From assembly GCA_025927795.1 (NCBI GenBank), contig JAICKT010000213.1:1-7635 (forward strand): a DNA stretch of 7,635 nt, read 5' to 3'. Position 1 is the stretch's first letter; the number at the start of each line of letters is the position of its first letter. Below are positions 1-6,599 of the stretch, one piece after another. Under the pieces are notes generated by a model. The model saw nothing but the letters and a program-made list of their open reading frames with translations, had not been told where the DNA came from and made no database searches. This DNA comes from Parafilimonas sp. GTDB taxonomy: Bacteria > Bacteroidota > Bacteroidia > Chitinophagales > Chitinophagaceae. Position numbers and translations under genes: made by a program.

Positions 1-209
1 CATAGAATGTAAAAAATCATTGGCATAGCTTCAGACTATGTTATCGCGTAACAAATCTAAAACTTGCATAACGTATAAAGCACTTAACAATTAACTTCGG
101 CAAAACAAAAATCAACTTTATTATCTCTGTGCAAGAAAATATAAAGCCTTAATTACAATACATCTCTTAAAAATAAATGTTGTTAATAATAAGATTTCTC
201 TTCCGATAA

Positions 210-815
210 ATGGAATCGAAAATGACATCAAGGCAAAAAATTCTTAAACTTATTTACCCGCTTACCATTTTAAGCGGCAAACTAAAAAACGCCAATAATA
301 AAATCTTAGTTAATAAGAATAATGCAATTCCGCTTACTTCGGTTTATGATATTTCTTTTGAACTAAATAACGGTAACACAATAAGCTTATTATCATACAA
401 AAACAAAAAAATATTAATTGTAAATACAGCATCTGATTGTGGTTATACAAAACAATATAAAGGTTTAGAAAAATTATATGAACAGTATAAAGAAAAACTT
501 GTCATCATTGGTTTCCCTTCAAACGATTTTGGTGAACAGGAAAAAGGCAGCGACAATGAAATTGCACAATTTTGTAAAATAAATTATGGTGTTACATTTC
601 TATTAGCAAAAAAATCAACAGTAATTAAAAATGAGCATCAGAATAAAATATTTAATTGGTTGAGCGATGAAAAAAAGAATGGTTGGTTGAACAAAGCGCC
701 CTCCTGGAATTTTTGTAAATATCTTATCAACGAACAAGGCGCCCTCACATATTATTTTGAACCGCCAATTGAACCTTTAAGTAAAGAAATTACAGAAGCT
801 ATTCAATCATCCTGA
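210..815 (+). CDS. Glutathione peroxidase-family thiol peroxidase
   Basis: Family role: reduces hydrogen peroxide or organic hydroperoxides. In bacteria most members use a cysteine and are probably recycled by thioredoxin rather than glutathione. Seen: a thioredoxin-like fold region from about residue 43. The peroxidatic Cys77 lies in NTASDCGYT, Gln110 in FPSNDFGEQEKG, and Trp166-Asn167 in WNFCKYL, which gives the Cys/Gln/Trp/Asn active-site set of the family. The Cys often found in FPCNQF is Ser here, but Cys122 (AQFCK) sits where 2-Cys members carry the resolving Cys, so a disulfide cycle is plausible. Cys169 is an extra cysteine beside the active-site Trp. At 201 residues it is about 40 longer than the compact ~160-residue members. 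The extra part is an N-terminal segment with a short hydrophobic/basic stretch (11-23) that is not a convincing signal peptide. The start at 210 is the longest reading; Met5 at 222 (MTSRQK...) is an equally good or better start, because it is preceded by an A-rich stretch. Transcription ends at the hairpin at 859-889. Confidence 0.93.
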   Translation: MESKMTSRQKILKLIYPLTILSGKLKNANNKILVNKNNAIPLTSVYDISFELNNGNTISLLSYKNKKILIVNTASDCGYTKQYKGLEKLYEQYKEKLVIIGFPSNDFGEQEKGSDNEIAQFCKINYGVTFLLAKKSTVIKNEHQNKIFNWLSDEKKNGWLNKAPSWNFCKYLINEQGALTYYFEPPIEPLSKEITEAIQSS

Positions 816-858
816 TTGAGTTTTGTTATGGTAGCTATGTTTTAATAATGTTATACAT

Positions 859-889
859 AAAAAAGCCTCCGATTTTCGGAGGTTTTTTT
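859..889. terminator. Bidirectional intrinsic terminator shared by two convergent genes
   Basis: A 7-bp perfect stem, CCTCCGA (866-872) with TCGGAGG (876-882), closes a three-base TTT loop. Six A residues (859-864) precede it and seven T residues (883-889) follow it, so each strand gives a GC-rich hairpin followed by a U-run. It lies 43 bases after the stop of the peroxidase gene and at the very end of the DUF4783-like gene, and should terminate both. The A and T tracts can also pair and lengthen the stem. Confidence 0.93.
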
Positions 890-1262
890 AATTAATTCGT
901 ACCGTTATAATAGAAGTATTATCGCCTTTGCTTTTCAGCATAACCGTTAAATTATAATCTTGTGAAGCACTTTTTAATTTACCGGCTATATACATTGTAC
1001 CGCTCATTTCACGCTGAGAAATGATTTCGAAACCATTTATATTATTCGCTGAAAAAAAACTTTTAATTGCGTTAGTAGCTTCTGTTTTATTTGCATTCTG
1101 CATTTCACTTTTCTTTGGCAATTTTACGTCAATCGTATTATTAAAATAACTGGTAAACTTATCTGCATTTCCTTCTTTTAACGCATTTGTAACTGCATCG
1201 CTGTTTTGTGCAAATACAGAAATTGAAAATAAAAATCCAAGTATTGTAAAAATCTTTTTCAT
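888..1262 (-). CDS. Secreted DUF4783-like small protein
   Basis: A 124-residue protein with a clear Sec signal peptide. It begins MKKIFTILGFLFSISVFAQ, with likely cleavage after Ala18 (VFA|QN), so the mature part of about 106 residues is periplasmic or exported. The rest resembles the Bacteroidota family DUF4783: a helical start (SDAVTNALKEGNADKFTSYFN), then the strand-rich NTIDVKLPKK, then TEATNAIKSFFSANNINGFEII and a C-terminal beta section ending in ITVRIN. This layout is reminiscent of the NTF2/SnoaL-like fold. No catalytic residues are recognisable and the family's role is unknown to me. It is transcribed alone, divergent from gpmI and convergent with the peroxidase gene. Its TAA stop (888-890 on the + strand) overlaps the terminator T-tract. 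A TATCTTTA box on the - strand (1296 to 1289) could be its -7 element, which would give a 5' UTR of about 20 bases. The family assignment is from memory of the pattern and is fairly confident. Confidence 0.85.
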   Translation of the reverse strand: MKKIFTILGFLFSISVFAQNSDAVTNALKEGNADKFTSYFNNTIDVKLPKKSEMQNANKTEATNAIKSFFSANNINGFEIISQREMSGTMYIAGKLKSASQDYNLTVMLKSKGDNTSIITVRIN

Positions 1263-1399
1263 TTAAAAAATTATTCTAAATAACAGACTAAAGATACTGC
1301 TTATTGTTTAAGCGGAGTAGTTATGCAATTGTGAAATGGTCTATAAATAACAAACTCATTTTTTGATAACAGAAAATCAAACATACCCTTGAAAGCATG

Positions 1400-1407
1400 T
1401 AGTTTTG
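1400..1407 (+). promoter_or_regulatory. Putative -7 promoter box of gpmI
   Basis: TAGTTTTG matches the Bacteroidota -7 consensus TAnnTTTG exactly and ends only four bases before the gpmI ATG. Transcription would therefore begin at or next to the start codon. No TTTG -33 element is seen at the usual 17-23 base spacing; the nearest TTTTG, at 1361-1365, is too far upstream. The box is seen in the sequence; its function is inferred. Confidence 0.5.
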
Positions 1408-1411
1408 CGGC

Positions 1412-2938
1412 ATGAGTAAAAAAGCAATGTTAATTATAATGGATGGATGGGGTTTAGGAAAAGTATATTCATCCGATGCAATTCAGCATGCAAAAACACC
1501 TTTTGTAAGCAGCTTATACAGCAAATATCCCAACACAACTTTAACAACCTGCGGCGAAGCCGTAGGTTTACCGGAAGGACAAATGGGCAACAGCGAAGTG
1601 GGTCATTTAAATTTAGGTGCGGGAAGAATTGTGTACCAGGAATTACAGAGAATAAATGTTGCTATTCGTGAAGGTGAGTTTCAGAAAAATGAGCACTTGT
1701 TAAATGCTATTAATTATGCTAAAGAAAATAAAAAACCATTGCATTTAATCGGTTTGGTAAGCGATGGCGGCGTGCATTCGCACATCAATCATCTCAAAGC
1801 AATTATTGATGTATGTAAAGCGCAAAACTTAAACAATGTGTTTGTTCATGCATTTACTGATGGTCGTGATACAGACCCGCACAGTGGTTTAAATTTTATC
1901 AAAGATTTGCAACAGCACTTAAATAATTCTGTTGGAAAAATTGCAAGTGTTAGCGGAAGATATTATGCAATGGACCGCGATAAAAGATGGGAGCGTGTTA
2001 AGCTGGCGTATGATGCGTTGGTAAAAGGCGAAGGTGTAAAAGCAACAGATGCAATTAATGCAGTTGAACAATCATACACAGCAAATGTTACGGATGAATT
2101 TATAAAGCCAACTGTTATTGTTGATGAAGCGCAGCAACCACTGGCAACAATAAATGACGGTGATGCAGTTATCTGCTTTAATTTCAGAACAGATCGTTGC
2201 CGCGAAATTACATTAGCACTTACACAACAGGATTTTCCTGAACATCAAATGCATACTTTAAAATTGTATTACACAACAATGACTGAGTATGATAAAACTT
2301 TTAAAGATGTGCACATCATTTTTGAAAATGATAATTTAAATAATACGCTCGGCGAAATCATCGAACAAAATAATTTGAAGCAAATACGTATTGCAGAAAC
2401 GGAAAAATACCCGCATGTAACTTTCTTTTTTAGCGGTGGAAGAGAAGCGCCGTTTAATGGTGAGAGCAGAATATTAGTTCCTTCACCAAAAGTAGCAACG
2501 TATGATTTAAAACCTGAAATGAGTGCGTATGAAGTAACAGAGAAACTCGTTCGCGAAATTGAAAATGAGACTGCTGATTTCATTTGCCTCAACTACGCTA
2601 ATGCAGATATGGTGGGTCATACCGGTGTTTGGGACGCAGTTATAAAAGCGGTAGAAACTGTTGATACATGCGTTGAAAAAGTTGTTACTGCAGCACTCAA
2701 TCATGGCTATACAATTTTCTTAACTGCAGACCATGGTAATGCCGATTATGAAATAAATGAAGATGGTTCGCCGAATACACAACACTCATTAAACCTGGTT
2801 CCTTTTTTCATAATTGATAAAGATTGGAAAGGTGAAGTAAAACCAGGTAAACTTGGAGATATGGCACCAACTATTCTAACGTTTATGGGTTTGCCCATTC
2901 CAAAAGAAATGACAGGGAATATTTTAGCGAGACCATAA
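1412..2938 (+). CDS. gpmI: 2,3-bisphosphoglycerate-independent phosphoglycerate mutase
   Basis: Interconverts 3- and 2-phosphoglycerate in glycolysis and gluconeogenesis through a phosphoserine intermediate, using two Mn2+ ions; cytosolic. Seen: 508 residues, the usual full length. Asp11 (MDGWG) and the nucleophile Ser61 in GQMGNSEVGHLNLGAGR open the phosphatase domain. The transferase domain follows with His122 (GGVHSH), GRDTDP (151-156), the GRYYAMDRDKRWERVK block (182-197), Arg259/Arg262 in FNFRTDR and Lys332 in EKYPHVTFFF. The phosphatase domain then resumes with Asp399 and His403 (ANADMVGHTG), Asp440-His441 (TADHGNAD) and His458 (TQHSLNLVP). All expected metal and phosphate ligands are present, so it should be active. 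It is the first gene of a + strand run. The next gene starts 18 bases after its stop and is probably cotranscribed. The ATG follows a -7 box by four bases and has no Shine-Dalgarno sequence. Confidence 0.98.
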   Translation: MSKKAMLIIMDGWGLGKVYSSDAIQHAKTPFVSSLYSKYPNTTLTTCGEAVGLPEGQMGNSEVGHLNLGAGRIVYQELQRINVAIREGEFQKNEHLLNAINYAKENKKPLHLIGLVSDGGVHSHINHLKAIIDVCKAQNLNNVFVHAFTDGRDTDPHSGLNFIKDLQQHLNNSVGKIASVSGRYYAMDRDKRWERVKLAYDALVKGEGVKATDAINAVEQSYTANVTDEFIKPTVIVDEAQQPLATINDGDAVICFNFRTDRCREITLALTQQDFPEHQMHTLKLYYTTMTEYDKTFKDVHIIFENDNLNNTLGEIIEQNNLKQIRIAETEKYPHVTFFFSGGREAPFNGESRILVPSPKVATYDLKPEMSAYEVTEKLVREIENETADFICLNYANADMVGHTGVWDAVIKAVETVDTCVEKVVTAALNHGYTIFLTADHGNADYEINEDGSPNTQHSLNLVPFFIIDKDWKGEVKPGKLGDMAPTILTFMGLPIPKEMTGNILARP

Positions 2939-2956
2939 TCTCCTTTAACTTTCAGT

Positions 2957-3445
2957 ATGAAAAGAATTTTATTAGTGGTAGTAATTATTCTTATAGCCAT
3001 TCAATTTATAAGACCAGAAAAAAACATTCATCCTGGTGCGCAGCCGTCAGATATTTCTTCCATTTATACAGTTCCCCCAAATGTTGATACAATTTTAATT
3101 CATGCCTGCAAAGATTGCCATAGTAACAACACGCGTTATCCATGGTATAACAAAATACAGCCGGTTGCATGGTTTTTAGATAATCATGTTCGGGATGGAA
3201 AAAAGTCGTTTAATTTAAATGAGTTTACAACTTATCCTGCATGGCGGCAATATGATAAAATTTCAGAAGTTAAAAAGCAACTTGATAAAGGTGATATGCC
3301 GCTTTCATCTTATACATGGATTCATAGAGATGCTATTTTAACTGACGCACAAAAAAATACTATTGAATCTTGGAGTGAAGAAATAAAAAAACAAATGGAA
3401 GCTAAATATCCGCAGGATAGTTTACAAAAACCAAAAGGAGATTAG
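2957..3445 (+). CDS. Membrane-anchored haem-binding domain protein (c-type CxxCH)
   Basis: A 162-residue protein with one N-terminal hydrophobic segment (about residues 4-19, after MKR) that acts as an uncleaved anchor or signal sequence and places the rest in the periplasm. A single c-type haem motif, Cys51-x-x-Cys54-His55 (CKDCHSNNTRYPWY), is followed by conserved-looking aromatic and basic text (WFLDNHVRDGKKSFNLNEF). Met114 in GDMPLSSYTWIH is a good candidate for the distal haem ligand. This pattern matches the haem-binding domain family common in Bacteroidota (Pfam Haem_bd, as I recall it). A role in electron transfer or redox sensing is likely, but partners are unknown and no oxidase or cytochrome genes are nearby. 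The C-terminus is charged and low in complexity (KYPQDSLQKPKGD). It lies 18 bases after gpmI, but a TAACTTTC sequence (2946-2953), one base from the -7 consensus, ends three bases before its ATG, so an internal promoter is possible. Confidence 0.88.
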   Translation: MKRILLVVVIILIAIQFIRPEKNIHPGAQPSDISSIYTVPPNVDTILIHACKDCHSNNTRYPWYNKIQPVAWFLDNHVRDGKKSFNLNEFTTYPAWRQYDKISEVKKQLDKGDMPLSSYTWIHRDAILTDAQKNTIESWSEEIKKQMEAKYPQDSLQKPKGD

Positions 3446-3517
3446 CCGTTTATATAATCGTTAACGGATTCATCTTATTAATTCAATTGCCTGCAAACTT
3501 TGTTTCTTTGTGATAAC

Positions 3518-4150
3518 ATGCAAATCACAAAAGCGTCATATCTTATTTCAAGCCCATCTGTTGATAAATGCCCTAAACCCGACAGACCCGAATATGCTTT
3601 TATCGGCAGAAGCAATGTGGGCAAATCATCTTTGATAAATATGCTTTGCAATAATTCAAAGCTGGCGAAAATTTCAAACACGCCAGGCAAAACACAACTC
3701 ATCAATCATTATACGATTGAAAGCACATCAACAAAATCAAATAAAAAAATAAATTGGTATTTGGTTGATTTGCCCGGTTATGGTTATGCAAAAAGATCGC
3801 AGCAGCAACGTAAGCAATGGAGTAAAATGATTGAAGACTATTTGCATAAAAGAAAAACGCTTATAAATATTTTTGTGTTGATTGATGCAAGGCACGAGCC
3901 GCAGCAAATTGATTTTGATTTTATAAATGATTTAGGTGAATGGCAATTGCCATTTACAATTGTGTTTACAAAAGCTGACAAAGAAAAGCCCGGTGCATTG
4001 GAACGAAACATAAAATTATTTTTTGATAAAATGCGTGAAAGCTGGCAATTCCTTCCGCAATATTTTATTACCAGTGCAATAAAAAAACAAGGCAAAGAAG
4101 AAGTGTTGGATTTTATTGATGATTGTAATAAAGCGTTTGTTCAGCAATAA
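3518..4150 (+). CDS. engB: Ribosome-biogenesis GTPase EngB (YsxC/YihA family)
   Basis: An essential-type small TRAFAC GTPase that assists large (50S) ribosomal subunit assembly; cytosolic. Seen, numbered from the ATG at 3518: G1/P-loop GRSNVGKSS (30-38), the G2 region with SNTPGKTQ (53-60), G3 DLPGYGYAKR (84-93), G4 TKAD (151-154) and G5 TSA (185-187). The length of 210 residues is normal for the family. The frame is open further upstream to a TTG at 3500. I chose the ATG because family members start about 20-30 residues before the P-loop, and the extra six residues (from TTG) lie over TTTG promoter-like boxes. The C-terminal KEEVLDFIDDC helix is typical. It is 72 bases from the haem-binding gene, with a possible own promoter (AAACTTTG at 3495 or TTTCTTTG at 3503). 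Its TAA directly abuts the stop codon of the opposing methyltransferase gene. Confidence 0.96.
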   Translation: MQITKASYLISSPSVDKCPKPDRPEYAFIGRSNVGKSSLINMLCNNSKLAKISNTPGKTQLINHYTIESTSTKSNKKINWYLVDLPGYGYAKRSQQQRKQWSKMIEDYLHKRKTLINIFVLIDARHEPQQIDFDFINDLGEWQLPFTIVFTKADKEKPGALERNIKLFFDKMRESWQFLPQYFITSAIKKQGKEEVLDFIDDCNKAFVQQ

Positions 4151-4948
4151 TCAGCCATGCATCTTTATCGCCTTTACAGCATACATCATCGGAATTTTAT
4201 TTTCCAAACCTTTAATTCGCCAATAGCCGTCATTGCCCCGGATGGTGTTATTGAAACAATTATAATAACTGTAATTTAATTCTTCAAACTGCAGAATACT
4301 TAAACCATGATCTAACAAAGCGTTAATCACTTCGCTTAAACTGTGATTCCATGAATATTCTTCATATTGAATATCAGCATTGCGGTCTGCATACGTTCCT
4401 GTTTGTGTTTCTTTGATCACCGCTTCGTTGTGATAAGCATATTTTATGTATTGAAAATTATCATCAAACATCCATATAACGGGATGAAATTCTGCAAGAA
4501 AAAATATGCCACCCGGTTTTAATGCCTTACCGATTATGGCTGCCCATTTATCTAAATCAGGCAGCCAGCCAATAACACCATAAGAAGTAAAAACAATATC
4601 ATATTGTTTATGGATGTGCTGCAACACATCATACACATTACAGCAAATAAATTCTGCAGGAATATTTAGTTTATGGCTTAATTGTTTTGCCGTATTTATG
4701 GCTTCATCAGAAAGATCAATACCGGTAACAACAGCGCCTTCTCGTGCCCAGCTTAATGTATCCATTCCAAAATGACATTGCAGGTGCAACAAAGATTTTT
4801 CTTCCACATTACCCAATGCTTTAAATTCAAGTTTGTTCAAAGATGATTTTCCTTGTTTAAAAGATTCCACATCATAAAATGCAGAAGTTTTATTTACAAT
4901 AGTTCTTTTATTCCACGCATCTTTATTTACTTCAAAAAAATTATTCAT
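4151..4948 (-). CDS. Class I SAM-dependent methyltransferase, substrate unknown
   Basis: A 265-residue cytosolic methyltransferase of the Rossmann-fold class I type. Seen: SAM-binding motif I as LLHLQCHFGMDTL (53-65), where the usual GxGxG is replaced by QCHFG, a variant common in methyltransferases of this subgroup. Motif post-I is GIDLSDEAI (76-84, acidic residue Asp78), followed by CNVYD (103-107). Motif II is YDIVFTSYGVIGWLPD (116-131), and ALKPGGIFFLAEFHP (142-156) is the post-II strand-loop. The C-terminal part (160-265) is rich in Tyr, Asn and Trp (WNHSLSEVINALLDHG, NYSYYNCF) and probably forms the substrate lid. Nothing identifies the substrate; a small molecule is my guess because no RNA- or DNA-binding motif is visible. 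It is a single gene, divergent from gltX across 89 bases, with a possible -7 box TACTTTTA (- strand, 4975 to 4968). No terminator is visible at its 3' end. Confidence 0.9.
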   Translation of the reverse strand: MNNFFEVNKDAWNKRTIVNKTSAFYDVESFKQGKSSLNKLEFKALGNVEEKSLLHLQCHFGMDTLSWAREGAVVTGIDLSDEAINTAKQLSHKLNIPAEFICCNVYDVLQHIHKQYDIVFTSYGVIGWLPDLDKWAAIIGKALKPGGIFFLAEFHPVIWMFDDNFQYIKYAYHNEAVIKETQTGTYADRNADIQYEEYSWNHSLSEVINALLDHGLSILQFEELNYSYYNCFNNTIRGNDGYWRIKGLENKIPMMYAVKAIKMHG

Positions 4949-5025
4949 ATCCCGGTTATTTAATCTTTAAAAGTATAAATTGAAATTGATTTGATCATTA
5001 TTCATTAAGGCTTGCAACAGCTTGT

Positions 5026-5033
5026 TATTTTTG
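5026..5033 (+). promoter_or_regulatory. Putative -7 promoter box of gltX
   Basis: TATTTTTG fits TAnnTTTG and ends four bases before the gltX ATG, the same spacing as the box before gpmI. A TTTG lies upstream at 4990-4993, but 32 bases away, which is beyond the usual -33/-7 spacing. The match is exact; the function is inferred. Confidence 0.5.
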
Positions 5034-5037
5034 CATT

Positions 5038-6552
5038 ATGAATAAAAAAGTGAGAGTACGTTTTGCCCCTTCACCAACCGGTGGCTTACATATTGGAGGC
5101 ATGCGCACGGTGTTATTTAATTACTTGTTTGCAAAACATAATAATGGCTATTTTATTTTACGCATAGAAGATACAGACCAAAACCGTTTTGTGCCCGGTG
5201 CCGAAGAATACATTTTTGAATGTTTGAAATGGTGTGGACTTGAACCTGATGAAAGTGTTATGCATGGCGGTGAATATGCACCGTATCGCCAAAGCGAAAG
5301 GAAGGAAATGTATAAACAATATGCTGAGCAATTGATTAAAGACGGCAAAGCGTATTATGCATTTGATACACCACAAGAGTTAGAAGAAAAAAGAAAAACA
5401 ATTTTAAATTTTCAATACAATCATGCATCAAGAAATGAAATGAAAAATTCATTAACGATGAGTGATGATGAAACAAAAAAATTACTCGAAGAAAATGTTG
5501 CCCATGTTATTCGCATCAAAATGCCGTATGATGAAACAGTAAGCTTTACTGATATGATTCGCGGCGAAGTACATTTTAATACTTCGCAATCAGATGATAA
5601 AGTTTTATTGAAAGCGGATGGAATGCCAACATATCATTTAGCTGTTGTGGTGGATGATTATTTAATGAAGATTACACATGCATTTCGCGGTGAAGAATGG
5701 TTGCCATCATCGCCTGTTCATATTTTATTGTGGCAATATTTATTTGGTTTGGAAAACATGCCGCACTGGGCACATCTTCCGTTAATATTAAAACCGGATG
5801 GCAAAGGAAAATTAAGTAAACGTGATGGCGACAGATTAGGTTTTCCCGTGTTTGCAATGAACTGGACAGACCCGAAAACAGGCGAGCTTATGCATGGCTT
5901 TCGTGAACGCGGTTTTTTACCTGAAGCATTTATAAATTTTCTTGCTTTATTAGGATGGAATGATGGAACAGAACAGGAAATTTTTTCGCTTGATGAATTG
6001 ATTGAAAAGTTTTCGATTGAACGTGTACATAAAGCCGGTGCAAAATTCGATTATGAAAAAGCAAAATGGTTCAACCATGAGTGGATTAAACGGTTGCCTG
6101 TTACAAGCTTCCAGTTGCAGGTTAAACAGCTTTTGCAAAATGCGGGAGTCGAAATTAATGATGATGAAAAATTGAAAACAGTAATTCAATTAATAAAGGA
6201 CCGTTGTGTTTTATTAACTGATTTTATCCAGCAATCTTCTTTCTTTTTCCAATCCCCAAAAGAAATTGATATCAATGCTATCAAACCAAAATGGAATGAG
6301 CATAAGAAACAATTTTTTGTTGAATTAATTCGCACATATCAATTAGCAACAACATGGCAGCATGAAGCATTGGAAAATTCATTTAAAGAAATTGCAGCAG
6401 CAAGCCAGATAAAACCAGGCGATGTTTTATTGCCTTTGCGTATTATGTTGGTTGGCGGAAAATTTGGTCCGCATGTTTTTAATATTGCAGAAGTATTGGG
6501 CAAAGAAGAAACAATCAATCATATAAAACGTACATTGCAATTACTGCAATAA
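5038..6552 (+). CDS. gltX: Glutamyl-tRNA synthetase
   Basis: Class Ib aminoacyl-tRNA synthetase that charges tRNA-Glu with glutamate; cytosolic. Seen: 504 residues, within the family's usual range. The catalytic Rossmann domain starts with RFAPSPTGGLHIGG (8-21; the HIGH motif appears as HIGG). LRIEDTDQNR (41-50) contacts the glutamate/ATP pocket. The central part has KADGMPTYHLAVVVDD (192-207) and FRGEEWLPSSPVH (217-229), and KLSKR is at 258-262. After it comes a segment, GDRLGFPVFAMNWTDPKTGE (264-283), longer than the corresponding loop of the E. coli enzyme as I remember it, before RGFLPEAFINFLALLGWN. The C-terminal helical anticodon-binding domain runs from about 330 to 504. No Cys cluster is present between residues 67 and 160, so the zinc site of the E. 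coli type is absent. Whether it also charges tRNA-Gln cannot be read from this window. It starts at an ATG four bases after a -7 box. Confidence 0.98.
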   Translation: MNKKVRVRFAPSPTGGLHIGGMRTVLFNYLFAKHNNGYFILRIEDTDQNRFVPGAEEYIFECLKWCGLEPDESVMHGGEYAPYRQSERKEMYKQYAEQLIKDGKAYYAFDTPQELEEKRKTILNFQYNHASRNEMKNSLTMSDDETKKLLEENVAHVIRIKMPYDETVSFTDMIRGEVHFNTSQSDDKVLLKADGMPTYHLAVVVDDYLMKITHAFRGEEWLPSSPVHILLWQYLFGLENMPHWAHLPLILKPDGKGKLSKRDGDRLGFPVFAMNWTDPKTGELMHGFRERGFLPEAFINFLALLGWNDGTEQEIFSLDELIEKFSIERVHKAGAKFDYEKAKWFNHEWIKRLPVTSFQLQVKQLLQNAGVEINDDEKLKTVIQLIKDRCVLLTDFIQQSSFFFQSPKEIDINAIKPKWNEHKKQFFVELIRTYQLATTWQHEALENSFKEIAAASQIKPGDVLLPLRIMLVGGKFGPHVFNIAEVLGKEETINHIKRTLQLLQ

Positions 6553-6599
6553 TTTTAATTTAGCACTGAGAAATATTTTGTTTTAAAACTCATAACGAT

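Noticed and set aside
2269..2592. Antisense open frame of 107 codons inside gpmI.
   Set aside because: It lies wholly within a gene with complete catalytic motifs, and its translation resembles no domain. It is a shadow of the gpmI reading frame.
3446..3467. CCGTT...AACGG inverted repeat just after the haem-binding gene as a terminator.
   Set aside because: The stem is only five base pairs with a 12-base loop and there is no T-run after it.
3500..3517. Upstream TTG start for engB adding six residues.
   Set aside because: ATG at 3518 gives the normal distance to the P-loop, and the added bases overlap promoter-like TTTG sequences.
4941..5037. A riboswitch or T-box leader upstream of gltX.
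   Set aside because: Only 89 bases separate the divergent genes, no stable hairpin or T-box sequence is visible, and the probable promoter lies four bases before the ATG.
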